Made by a program: the position numbers and the translations under genes
Assembly (NCBI GenBank): GCA_046760905.1
Contig: JBHIFB010000066.1
Coordinates: 1-15,847 of the forward strand
DNA from: JBHIFB01 sp046760905
Lineage (GTDB): Bacteria > Gemmatimonadota > CAZMKB01
Length of the DNA stretch: 15,847 nt
Direction: 5' to 3'
Notes under the pieces: generated by a model
What the model was told of the DNA's origin: nothing
Database searches by the model: none
Seen by the model: only the letters and a program-made list of their open reading frames with translations
In this document: one piece after another, positions 7,262 to 14,712 of the stretch
Numbering within the stretch: the first letter of the stretch is position 1
How the letters are laid out: each line of letters begins with the position of its first letter

Positions 7262-7829
7262 TCATTTGGAGAAGCCCATCGCCTTCTTCCTGTAAACAAC
7301 GATTGTATTCTGGCCGGAGGCCTTGCAGATCGTATACTCTTCCTGCGGCACGTGAAAGGATTTTCGTCGCTCGAGGTATGCGCTGATGGGGGATCTTCTG
7401 AGCAGACTCGGCAATACAGCAAACCAGTCCAATTCACTGAATATCTGTTCAGGAGATCTTCTCCTGAAAGCTATATCTGAATTGTTAAGGCCCATAAGAT
7501 CGATTGTCCGTCTTTTCCCGAAATACCGAATCGCCCCGGCATCATTGACGCCAATGGTTTCATCAGTTCCGGTGTTCTCCCGGATCCATTCTCCAGTCTG
7601 GACGTTTAAAAGGTTTATAGCCCGCGAGACGGAAGCCAGATGACTCCTCCTGTGCTCCGGCATTATACTGGAATCCGTGTCCGGAGGCGAAGGCTCTTGC
7701 ATAGACTTGATGGATCCATGAATCGTCCAATGGAAAATCGAAGATGCTGTAAGAGTTTTCAGCGAAATAGAAAGCCGCGAGGAGGAAAATTGCTTGCTGG
7801 ATCAGCAAACATAAGTTTCTACTCTTCAA
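7262..7829 (-). pseudogene. GT39-like membrane glycosyltransferase, internally deleted and frameshifted
   Basis: Two pieces of one protein in different frames. The 5' piece starts with TTG at 7827-7829 (strong AGGGGGAG upstream, overlapping the RraA-like stop) and reads a hydrophobic segment then PLDDSWIHQVYARAFASGHG and FQYNAG, typical of the N terminus of GT39/PMT-like proteins, where the acidic pair is catalytic. After about residue 61 (near 7647) this frame becomes unrelated and stops at 7563. The 3' piece, in another frame from about 7627, reads INLLNVQTGEWIRENTG, then VNDAGAIRYFGKRRTIDLMG, typical of the C terminus of the same proteins. About 350 or more residues, including most membrane helices, are missing between them. 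The loss looks like one deletion at 7627-7647 that also shifted the frame. A sequencing or assembly error could mimic this. No functional product is expected. Confidence 0.75.
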
Positions 7830-8559
7830 TCTCTCCCCCTATTTCACGCAGATGCATGCGGAATGTATAAGTCGGATCGTTTGAGCGCTTTGTCAGGTAT
7901 TCCTCGAACTTCAGCTGGCAACGAAGCTTCCTACCGGCCCCTATGGCTTCTGCCTGACGGCGTTCCGTTTCTCGTATCGATTGCGCCGTAGCGATGAGCT
8001 TTTCCGCCTGACTGTTCGGTGCGAAGAGGGCTCCATCGCTATCGGCGAAAACGACATCCTCCCTTCCCACAGTGAAATCGCCGAAACGAGCCGTTTCGAG
8101 CGCCTCGGGATCCCGTGGATCGAGGCGACGGGGACCCGAGGGACAGACACCGTAGCTGAAAACCGGAAAACCGATTCGCAGCAGTTCTTCAGTATCACGG
8201 TGACAGCCCCAAACGATAATGCCTGCCAGGCCAGAGGCTTTCGCCTCCAGAGCTGTGAGGTCACCCACACAACCTTCATCCATCCTCTCCCCGTTGTCAA
8301 TGACGAAGATATCCGCAGGCCTCGCAGCTCTCATTGCTTCCAGGAAGATGTCCACGCTCCCGTAATGCCTAAGCGGCAGGACCCGGCCGGCCAAGCGGCT
8401 TCCCGATATCAGCGGACGGATACCGGTTGGAGCGATGCGTAGAGGCACTTTCAAGCGCAGGCACGCATCTGCAATCAGAGGTGTCGAGAGTTCTTCGAAC
8501 GCATCTTTCAACTGTTGATTATTCATAGGAGCATCCATCGAGCAGGGTTTCTGTTTCAT
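7819..8559 (-). CDS. RraA family protein (4-hydroxy-4-methyl-2-oxoglutarate aldolase-like)
   Basis: Member of the RraA/HMG-aldolase family, 246 residues. The divalent-metal and substrate-binding loop is visible as GDLTALEAKASG (99-110) and then GIIVWGCHRD (113-122), with Arg121-Asp122 in the positions required by the aldolases. Many relatives have an Asp-Gly before this segment where Trp-Gly is seen here. The family includes class II pyruvate aldolases and the RNase E inhibitor RraA; with the Arg-Asp pair intact and no sign of an RNase E context, an aldolase or decarboxylase acting on a 4-carboxy-2-oxoacid is more likely. The C terminus is longer than in RraA, ending RMHLREIGGEIEE. The ATG has GAGGGAG eight bases upstream. 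Its stop overlaps the start of the decayed glycosyltransferase. Confidence 0.87.
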   Translation of the reverse strand: MKQKPCSMDAPMNNQQLKDAFEELSTPLIADACLRLKVPLRIAPTGIRPLISGSRLAGRVLPLRHYGSVDIFLEAMRAARPADIFVIDNGERMDEGCVGDLTALEAKASGLAGIIVWGCHRDTEELLRIGFPVFSYGVCPSGPRRLDPRDPEALETARFGDFTVGREDVVFADSDGALFAPNSQAEKLIATAQSIRETERRQAEAIGAGRKLRCQLKFEEYLTKRSNDPTYTFRMHLREIGGEIEE

Positions 8560-8622
8560 CGTATTTTCTCCCTCGATAATTGTCTTTGTTCAGTCGGAAG
8601 AGTTGAAGAAAAACAAGGAGCA

Positions 8623-9783
8623 TCAGATGCTTCCCAATGCCCGGTCAAAATCTTCAATGATATCTTCCGTGGCTTCTATGCCAACCGAGACGCGGATCAA
8701 AGTGTCCGAAATCCCCAGGCTCCGGCGGACTTCGGGTGATATGCCGGAATGGGATGTAGTGGCCGGTCTTGTGATCAGTGTATGGACGCTGCCGAGGCTC
8801 GGAGCCATGATGGGAAGTGCTGTGCAGTGAATAAACCGCTCGGCAATCTCTACGTTACCGTTGAGTTCGAAACTCAACATACCGCCGAAGCCATCGAACA
8901 ACTCACATGCACGCCAGTGACCGGGATGAGTTTCGAGACCGGGGTAGTTAACTTTCACGATTGCTGGATGCCCCTCCAGGAATTCTGCAATTTTCAGTGC
9001 GCTCTCGTTCTGCTGTCTGATCCTCAAGGCCAGTGTAAGCATGCCGCGGTGAAGCAGATAGCATGCATGGGGATCGAGAGCTCCACCCAGGTGATTGAGC
9101 TTGTGGGTGATCCTCTCTACCATGTTCGAGCTGCCGATAACGGCCCCGGCCACGATATCCGAATGACCGTTGAGATACTTTGTGCCACTGTGGAGCGAAA
9201 GATCGAATCCCAAATCGAGCGGTCGGAAATTGACCGGACTCGTGAACGTGTTGTCAATCACCGAGATGAGATCGTTTTCCCGGGCAAACTCAACGACGGC
9301 CTTGAGATCGGCGATCTGAAGGAGGGGATTCGTCATCGACTCAACGTAAATAGCCTTGGTGCTGGATCGCAGTTTCCGCTTCCAGGAACCGGGGTCTTCG
9401 CCGTCTATGAAATCAAAGGAGATTCCCAAAGACGGCATGTCCCTTGAGATGAAATCGTGCGTTCCACCGTAAAGACACTCCTGTGCAAGAAAGTGATCTC
9501 CCGAGGAGAGGACGGTCAGTAGTGTCGCTGAGATCGCCGCCATTCCGCTAGCTGCAACGAGTGCAGCCTCACCGTTTTCCAGTGAGGCCAGTTTTTCATG
9601 AAGGGCCAGATGGTTCGGAGTGTTGTTCAAGCGAATATAGGTGAGGTCGTGGTAGCTCGTTTCACCGGCGTACTCGAACATCGCGGACTGGAATATCGGG
9701 ATGTTCACGGCGCCTTGTATTCTCGGTTCGGGCTCTCCGGCATGAATGAGCTTGGTCTCAAGGTGCTTATAAGTCTTATCCAT
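8623..9783 (-). CDS. Cys/Met metabolism PLP-dependent enzyme (cystathionine gamma-synthase/lyase-like)
   Basis: Fold-type I PLP enzyme of the trans-sulfuration family, 386 residues. Lys202 in SLHSGTKYLNGHSD is the expected Schiff-base lysine; Asp177 (VIDNTF) should pair with the pyridine nitrogen; Tyr49 and Arg51 (YIRLNN) should bind the phosphate of the neighbouring subunit; Tyr105 is in LYGGTHD; Arg364 (LIRVSVGIE) should hold the substrate carboxylate. The loop has Gly where methionine gamma-lyases have the reactive Cys, so gamma-lyase activity of the classical MGL type is less likely. The motif RLNNTPNH differs from the common NPT order. The ATG has GAGGAG seven bases upstream. Gamma-synthase, gamma-lyase and O-acylhomoserine sulfhydrylase cannot be separated from sequence alone. 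Confidence 0.93.
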   Translation of the reverse strand: MDKTYKHLETKLIHAGEPEPRIQGAVNIPIFQSAMFEYAGETSYHDLTYIRLNNTPNHLALHEKLASLENGEAALVAASGMAAISATLLTVLSSGDHFLAQECLYGGTHDFISRDMPSLGISFDFIDGEDPGSWKRKLRSSTKAIYVESMTNPLLQIADLKAVVEFARENDLISVIDNTFTSPVNFRPLDLGFDLSLHSGTKYLNGHSDIVAGAVIGSSNMVERITHKLNHLGGALDPHACYLLHRGMLTLALRIRQQNESALKIAEFLEGHPAIVKVNYPGLETHPGHWRACELFDGFGGMLSFELNGNVEIAERFIHCTALPIMAPSLGSVHTLITRPATTSHSGISPEVRRSLGISDTLIRVSVGIEATEDIIEDFDRALGSI

Positions 9784-9837
9784 TCTTTAACTCCTCATAC
9801 GCGACAGTGCAAGATGTCCTATCGGAATTTCCTATTA

Positions 9838-10290
9838 TCATTTCGGCACCTTACCCAGGATCCGCCACAACCAGCGGTGAAACCGATGGAGGTGAGCAAC
9901 AGGTTCGGCAAACATCATTATACACATTCCGTGTATCACGTCGATACCCTCTTTCTCGCAGAATTCGATGGCTTCTCGTGATTCGGATCCCTGCTGCATC
10001 CAGATCCGAAAGATTCCGGCCTCCACTGCTTCATGTGCGACCCTGCTGGTCTCCGAGGGCGGGATTACAAGAACCACGCCCCCCACCGGCTCGGGCAGAT
10101 CTTTCAGATGTGGATAGCAAGGTTTCCCGTCTATTTCGCGGGCATTGGGATTCACGGCGAAAACCTTGTAACCTTTAGCAGTCAAGTCCTTGTAAACTTT
10201 GTTGCCGAACTTTCTCTGTTGACGCGACACGCCCACCACGGCAAGGCTGCGCTGAGCGAGAAATTCATCGATTACCGCCATGCTGGTCAT
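9838..10290 (-). CDS. CoA-binding domain protein, YccU type
   Basis: Single Rossmann-type CoA_binding_2 domain of 150 residues, normal for the YccU group. Motifs in order: LAVVGVSRQQRKFGN (16-30), FAVNPNAREIDGKPCYPHL (44-62), VVLVIPP (72-78), IWMQQGSESREAIEF (96-110) and VIHGMCIMM (118-126). Proteins of this kind bind CoA but their reaction, if any, is not known. The start is fixed by AGGAGGG nine bases before the ATG. It lies 26 bases downstream of the PhzF-like gene and 54 bases upstream of the PLP enzyme, so it is likely part of that transcription unit. Confidence 0.92.
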   Translation of the reverse strand: MTSMAVIDEFLAQRSLAVVGVSRQQRKFGNKVYKDLTAKGYKVFAVNPNAREIDGKPCYPHLKDLPEPVGGVVLVIPPSETSRVAHEAVEAGIFRIWMQQGSESREAIEFCEKEGIDVIHGMCIMMFAEPVAHLHRFHRWLWRILGKVPK

Positions 10291-10316
10291 TATTCAATAC
10301 CCTCCTGATCATGGTA

Positions 10317-11114
10317 TCAGCCTATGACTATCTCTCCGCGAATAACCGTCACCGCCTGGCCGAGTATCTCCACGCGATCCCCGAGAGCCCTGACGCGAAC
10401 CACGCCTCCCCGCTTCGATAGCTGGTGGCCGACGAGGTCCGTTTTACCGAGGCGCTCAGCCCAGAATGGACCGAGGCTGCAGTGAGCCGAGCCCGTCACA
10501 GGATCCTCATCAACACCACCTTCCGGCCAGAAGAAGCGCGACACGAAGTCATATGATTCCGATTGGCTTCGGGCAGTGACGATAATCTTTCCGAACGCAT
10601 GTCTTCGCAGTTGTGTGAAGTCGGGATTCAGTGTCTCCACCTCTACCTCCGACTGCAATTCGATCAGGTAGCCGCCTAACTCCGTACTGTGAGCCGAATA
10701 TTGCTTCGCTCCGATTGCTTCTGCAAGGCCGCTTGGCAGTTGTGCTTCCTTTACGGGATAGGCTGGGAAGTCGAGGCAATTCCAGACTCCTTCACTCCGG
10801 GCCCGTAAGATTCCGCTCTTTGAAATGAAAGTTATCTCCGCATGGTCAGGCACTATATTCTCCTCCCAGAGCATGTGGGCACTTGCGAGCGTGGCGTGTC
10901 CGCACAGAGGTACCTCGGTGAGGGGTGTGAAATAGCGGATGAAGAAGCCTTTTGCCTCCTTCCAGAAGAATGCCGTCTCCGAGAGATTCATCTCCGCCGC
11001 CACAGCCTGCATCCAAGAATCAGGGGCAGCTTTCTGAAGCGGGCACACCCCGGCAGGGTTTCCTCTGAATGGTTCTGCTGTAAAGGCATCTACTTGAAAA
11101 ATTCTTACCTTCAT
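10317..11114 (-). CDS. PhzF family isomerase/epimerase-like protein
   Basis: PhzF-like protein of 265 residues with the diaminopimelate-epimerase-type double fold. GNPAGV (18-23) is followed by Glu46 in MNLSETAFF, the position of the catalytic acid in PhzF. Further signatures are RYFTPLTEVPLCGHATLAS (60-78) and DEDPVTGSAHCSLGPFWAE (202-220). The fold is shared by isomerases that move hydrogen on small carboxylate-containing substrates; no phenazine genes are present, so this is one of the many house-keeping or uncharacterised PhzF-like proteins. AGGAGG lies ten bases before the ATG. It is the first gene of the middle cluster, preceded by a 185-base gap containing a palindrome and a possible promoter. 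Confidence 0.93.
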   Translation of the reverse strand: MKVRIFQVDAFTAEPFRGNPAGVCPLQKAAPDSWMQAVAAEMNLSETAFFWKEAKGFFIRYFTPLTEVPLCGHATLASAHMLWEENIVPDHAEITFISKSGILRARSEGVWNCLDFPAYPVKEAQLPSGLAEAIGAKQYSAHSTELGGYLIELQSEVEVETLNPDFTQLRRHAFGKIIVTARSQSESYDFVSRFFWPEGGVDEDPVTGSAHCSLGPFWAERLGKTDLVGHQLSKRGGVVRVRALGDRVEILGQAVTVIRGEIVIG

Positions 11115-11145
11115 CGGGGGTCATCCTCCTGTTCACATAAAGTTT

Positions 11146-11171
11146 CCGGGTCAAGGCAGCCGGCTGCCCGG
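11146..11171. repeat. GC-rich palindrome upstream of the PhzF-like gene
   Basis: GGCAGCCGGCTGCC at 11155-11168 is a perfect 14-base palindrome, and the surrounding CCGGG/CCCGG (11146-11150 and 11167-11171) can also pair in an alternative form. It lies about 40 bases before the PhzF-like start, downstream of the weak promoter candidate. It may be an operator for a dimeric regulator or a leader hairpin; it has no T tract. Confidence 0.4.
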
Positions 11172-11192
11172 TCCCATGTGCACGCCAGCTAA

Positions 11193-11221
11193 AAATTATT
11201 CAAAAAGCTGTGCATTCTCAA
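11193..11221 (-). promoter_or_regulatory. Possible promoter of the PhzF-like gene cluster
   Basis: TTGAGA (11221-11216), five of six to consensus, is followed after 17 bases by TAATTT (11198-11193), only three of six. It is AT-rich and the only reasonable candidate in the gap before the cluster, but the -10 box is weak. Confidence 0.3.
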
Positions 11222-11237
11222 TATACCGCTGAAATCA

Positions 11238-11298
11238 AGGCATTGTTCATGCCTGTGCGGACGTATCATTGTTCGTTCCGGCATAGACACCTTTGTCT
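11238..11298 (-). other. Two small hairpins after the glycosyltransferase fusion gene
   Basis: Just after the stop, AGACA/TGTCT (11285-11298, 4-base loop) and then AGGCAT/ATGCCT (11238-11254, 5-base loop) could form stems. Neither is followed by a clear T tract, so they are at most a weak or factor-dependent end of transcription. Confidence 0.25.
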
Positions 11299-11299
11299 G

Positions 11300-13261
11300 T
11301 TACTTTCGAGAGCGATAATATTTCTCATACAGTGCACTCGTGTCGGGTACCAGTTCTTTCCACCTCCTGCGGAGGAGATAGCCGAAGGTGAATTCAATCA
11401 CCGATCTGGCTCCCCTGAGGATACCCATCTCATCATACCTTCGCGAGGAGACTTCTAGAACAGCCGGGACCCATACCGCACCTCCCGCATCGTTGATTCT
11501 CATGGCCAGTTCGACATCCTCCATGAGAGCTATGTCAGGAACACTGACAGCCCTGCGCCAAAACCACTGCCCCTGATCGCCGAAGCTGAGGCCGAACAGA
11601 GCCGTCTTCGCGTTGCTTAGGATGGAAAGGATCTTCATGCTAACTCCAGGCCGGGAATACGCAAGTCGGCAGGCTCCCCCCGCATAGCCAGGATACGCTG
11701 TTGCCACCGATTGTATAGTCGTTAAGAGATTGGCTGGAATGGAATTGTCGCAGTGCAGGATGAGAACGAGTTCGGTCTCCAGCTCCCGGACCCCTTCCAC
11801 GATCTGGTTTCCCCGGCCCCGGCGGCTTCCGCGAACTAGCCGTGCACCCCAACTCTCGGCAATCTCCGCACTCCCATCCTCGCTTCCGGCGTCTGCGACC
11901 ACAACCGATTCTCGGTCGATACCTGTCCGGGGGAGAGATTCGAGTAGCTTCAGAAGCGCTTCTCTATCGTTTAAAACAGGTATGACGATCCCCAGTGAGG
12001 GTGATCTCCTCCGGCTCGCCTGCGGCCACCTTCCGCTCAACTCGAGCCACAGGAAGATTAGAAACGGGAAATACGTCACCGCCTGCCGCCACCATGCTCC
12101 CACCCATACGCCCTCTCTTGTGAACGGCCCGAAAACATCGAAGTAGGGTAAAAAAAGGATCGAAAGGCCAACCAGAGCCCTTGATCGCCAGACCGTTCCG
12201 AGTGCAAGGATCGGCGCCAGATACCAGAAGTGGATAGTCGTGTTCATCAGTGTAACGAGAAGCAGGAAAGGCGCAATTCCCTGCTCGGGCCGGCTGCGGG
12301 TAAGCCAGAGCCCGATCAGCGCTACAGAAAGAACGATCGCCGTAGTGAGATGAGCCCCCTGGATCCCGAATATCCATCGTAGCGGGGCAAATGTCAGGGA
12401 ATAGTACTCGAGCTTTCCGACATATACGCCAAGGTTTCCTAAGGAGAAAGGCTCCTCGAGGAAAAAGAACGGCAGGTAGTTGATGATTATTATCAGAAGA
12501 CAAACCGGGAGAAATTTTACAGTCCTTTTCGTAACCAGAAATGGCAGAGCGAAGAGGGCCAGAAACTTTGTGAGTCCTGCGAAAGTGACGGATACCATGC
12601 CGAGATTTTTATGACCGGTTGCATTCAGGTATAAGCCGAGGATGAGCAGGAATATCTGTATGGAGTCGAGGTGTCCGTGTCCGGCTATGCTTACGATGAC
12701 CAGGGGATTGAGCGCATAGATAATAATTCTCTCCCTCGGTACCTTCAGAGCCATGATCCACTGGAACATAACTGCGATCGCTGCCAGCTCGAACAGGAGC
12801 ATGAAGAGACGGAAACCAGCCAGGCTGGCCGTAATCTTGCTTAGGCCCGCGAACAGATACAGTGCAAAAGGTGGATATATAGCCGGCATCTCCTTGTGAT
12901 TGATTACCGAGTACACATCATCGCGATAGCCAAAAAGCCGCGGATCTTTTGGCGGTATGGAATAAGGGTTGTGGCCATCGAGCAAGATCCTCCCCTCCCA
13001 CACATACCGCGCCAGATCATCAGAGGGATGAAGGTGCAAGGCCAGAATCCGGGTGCATGCCACAAGCAGGCAGAAGGAGAGTATCCAGCCCTTGCGTTTT
13101 GACGGCAGGCCATGGACAAGGAGGCCGATAAATCCCGCCGAGGCGACGAGGAATCCCGCATAGAAGAGGGGGAGGTTTGCCCCGATATCCTGTGGCCTCG
13201 TGAACATATAGGTGCCTGTGATAAGGAGAATCGCCGAGAAGAGATTGAGGGAACGCCTCAT
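11300..13261 (-). CDS. Fusion of GT87-like polytopic glycosyltransferase and TIGR04283-type GT2
   Basis: Two enzymes in one chain of 653 residues. Residues 1 to about 415 form a polytopic membrane domain with roughly ten helices. HPSDDLARYVWEGRILLDGHNPY (78-100, acidic pair Asp81-Asp82) and GHGHLDSIQIFL (194-205) resemble GT87/DUF2029 mannosyltransferases that use polyprenyl-phosphate sugars. Residues 422-653 are a soluble GT2 domain: LGIVIPVLND (423-432), ADAGSEDGS (456-464), LHCDNSIP (502-509), GDQGQWFWRR (561-570) and MEDVELAMR (580-588). These match the family named rSAM/selenodomain-associated transferase 2. The chosen ATG overlaps the upstream stop (ATGA), has AGGA just before it, and begins directly with a basic residue pair and helix 1. 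A longer frame to 13417 only overlaps the neighbour and is rejected. Substrates are unknown. Confidence 0.88.
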   Translation of the reverse strand: MRRSLNLFSAILLITGTYMFTRPQDIGANLPLFYAGFLVASAGFIGLLVHGLPSKRKGWILSFCLLVACTRILALHLHPSDDLARYVWEGRILLDGHNPYSIPPKDPRLFGYRDDVYSVINHKEMPAIYPPFALYLFAGLSKITASLAGFRLFMLLFELAAIAVMFQWIMALKVPRERIIIYALNPLVIVSIAGHGHLDSIQIFLLILGLYLNATGHKNLGMVSVTFAGLTKFLALFALPFLVTKRTVKFLPVCLLIIIINYLPFFFLEEPFSLGNLGVYVGKLEYYSLTFAPLRWIFGIQGAHLTTAIVLSVALIGLWLTRSRPEQGIAPFLLLVTLMNTTIHFWYLAPILALGTVWRSRALVGLSILFLPYFDVFGPFTREGVWVGAWWRQAVTYFPFLIFLWLELSGRWPQASRRRSPSLGIVIPVLNDREALLKLLESLPRTGIDRESVVVADAGSEDGSAEIAESWGARLVRGSRRGRGNQIVEGVRELETELVLILHCDNSIPANLLTTIQSVATAYPGYAGGACRLAYSRPGVSMKILSILSNAKTALFGLSFGDQGQWFWRRAVSVPDIALMEDVELAMRINDAGGAVWVPAVLEVSSRRYDEMGILRGARSVIEFTFGYLLRRRWKELVPDTSALYEKYYRSRK

Positions 13262-14703
13262 GCGTCCTGTGTAATGCCTATTGCTGTCCGAATCCCCACG
13301 GTCAGGAATGCGGAGGCGAACAATATGAGAAAGGGTAGTATGCCATAGTTGCCGGAGGTTATACTCACCATGATAGAACCTATAGAATAAATACCCAGCA
13401 TGACTTCTAATGCCCATAACTTACTGCGGTTGAGTTTATAGCCCGAGAGTTTCAGGTTTCCTTTCTTCGGTGTGCGGATAAAGGAGCTCGATTTACCAAT
13501 GATAGCTTCAACTACTGCGATCGTGTTCGATACCGCTATACCTGTCCCATAGAGTACAAGCAGGGGTAACCAGAGGAAGGAGGATTTTTTTATTTCGGTG
13601 TTGCGGAATGTGGCCACTGTATACATCGTCGAAGGGCCGAAGGTTGCGGCCACGAGCGGCAGCGCAGCAATTATAAATACCCATGGAGGGAGATTTATAA
13701 GGTTGAACTTTAGAATCGGGAATGCGAGCAGGGCGAGTGTGAGCATCAGTGGATGGACAGCGTAGTTAGTGAGATGAATGAACGCCTCCACTTTCTTCAG
13801 GAAACTGTACGGGCCGCGCCAGACGCGTGGGAGCATTATCAGGGCCGTTTGAATCGACCCCTTAGCCCACCGGAACTGCTGGCTTTTCACGGCTGTGATG
13901 GTGTCGGGTAGCTCAGCCGGTGCCACGACATCGACTATGTAATGCGGCTTCCATCCGGCTAACTGGACCCGATAGGAAAGGTCGAGATCTTCGGTCAGCG
14001 TAGCACTTGACCATCCACCCACGTCATCGATCGCCTTCTTGCGCCAGATGCCAGCTGTGCCGTTGAAATTCATGAAGAGATTCGCAGCGGCCCTTGCCGG
14101 TTGTTCTACAAGGAAATGTCCATCGATTCCCAGCGCCTGACATCTGGTCAGCAAGCTGTCGTATCGGTTGAGATGCCCCCATCTGGCCTGAACGAAGGCT
14201 ACCCTGTCATCCTCGAGTAGAGCCGGGATGGTCTTCTTTAGAAACTCGGGATCGGGGACAAAGTCGGCATCGAAGACGGCGAGGAACTCGCCTTTCGCTT
14301 CCTGTGTTCCGTAAGCAAGCGCTCCAGCCTTGAATCCCTTCCGATCGGGTCGCCGGATCACTTTCACATCGATTCCCCTGTGCCGGAGTCTCTGCGTGGT
14401 TCGATCTACGATATCCACGGTGCTGTCATTGGAATCGTCGAGGACCTGTATCTCCAGTCTATCCGACGGGTAGTCGAGGGCGCAGGCGGCCTGTATAATG
14501 CGCGCCGCTACATTTTTTTCATTGAATATAGGCAGTTGAACGGTCACACGAGGCCATTGACCATTATAGGTTTTCGCCTCCCCCCATTTCCGTCGGCTCT
14601 CGGAGCTGTAATAAATCATCAGGTAGCAGTTGATGCCGTAAATAAGCAAGAGGATGGATGCGAGCCCATAAAGTATCAAGATTGGCAGGATGAGATACGA
14701 CAT
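13258..14703 (-). CDS. Cellulose-synthase-like processive GT2 membrane glycosyltransferase
   Basis: Family 2 membrane glycosyltransferase of 481 residues, similar to bacterial cellulose/glucomannan synthase-like (CslA-type) proteins. One or two N-terminal helices (about 4-31) precede the catalytic domain. VLDDSNDST (88-95 region, Asp89-Asp90), FDADFVPD (144-151), TLTEDLDLS (236-243) and QQFRWAKG (275-282) give the D, DxD, TED and QxxRW set of processive beta-glycosyltransferases that polymerise a sugar from a nucleotide sugar at the cytoplasmic face. Four to six helices follow from about 310, with a conserved FIRTPKKG segment between them. No PilZ domain is visible. It sits nine bases after the DUF547 gene and overlaps the fusion glycosyltransferase by four bases, so the three are one operon. 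No strong ribosome binding site precedes the ATG; coupling is likely. Product sugar is unknown. Confidence 0.93.
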   Translation of the reverse strand: MSYLILPILILYGLASILLLIYGINCYLMIYYSSESRRKWGEAKTYNGQWPRVTVQLPIFNEKNVAARIIQAACALDYPSDRLEIQVLDDSNDSTVDIVDRTTQRLRHRGIDVKVIRRPDRKGFKAGALAYGTQEAKGEFLAVFDADFVPDPEFLKKTIPALLEDDRVAFVQARWGHLNRYDSLLTRCQALGIDGHFLVEQPARAAANLFMNFNGTAGIWRKKAIDDVGGWSSATLTEDLDLSYRVQLAGWKPHYIVDVVAPAELPDTITAVKSQQFRWAKGSIQTALIMLPRVWRGPYSFLKKVEAFIHLTNYAVHPLMLTLALLAFPILKFNLINLPPWVFIIAALPLVAATFGPSTMYTVATFRNTEIKKSSFLWLPLLVLYGTGIAVSNTIAVVEAIIGKSSSFIRTPKKGNLKLSGYKLNRSKLWALEVMLGIYSIGSIMVSITSGNYGILPFLILFASAFLTVGIRTAIGITQDA

Positions 14704-14712
14704 ATTCAGAAA

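Noticed and set aside
7228..7437. Minus-strand frame of 69 codons ending three bases before THEP1
   Set aside because: Another frame of the decayed glycosyltransferase's C-terminal part; it has no motif and the frame with VNDAGAIRYFG is clearly the real one.
8749..9447. Plus-strand open frame of 232 codons
   Set aside because: It lies wholly antisense to the PLP enzyme, whose catalytic residues are all in place, and its translation resembles no family.
13262..13417. N-terminal extension of the glycosyltransferase fusion by 52 residues
   Set aside because: It overlaps the upstream GT2 gene's C-terminal membrane helix in another frame, while the ATGA-overlap start gives a normal N terminus.
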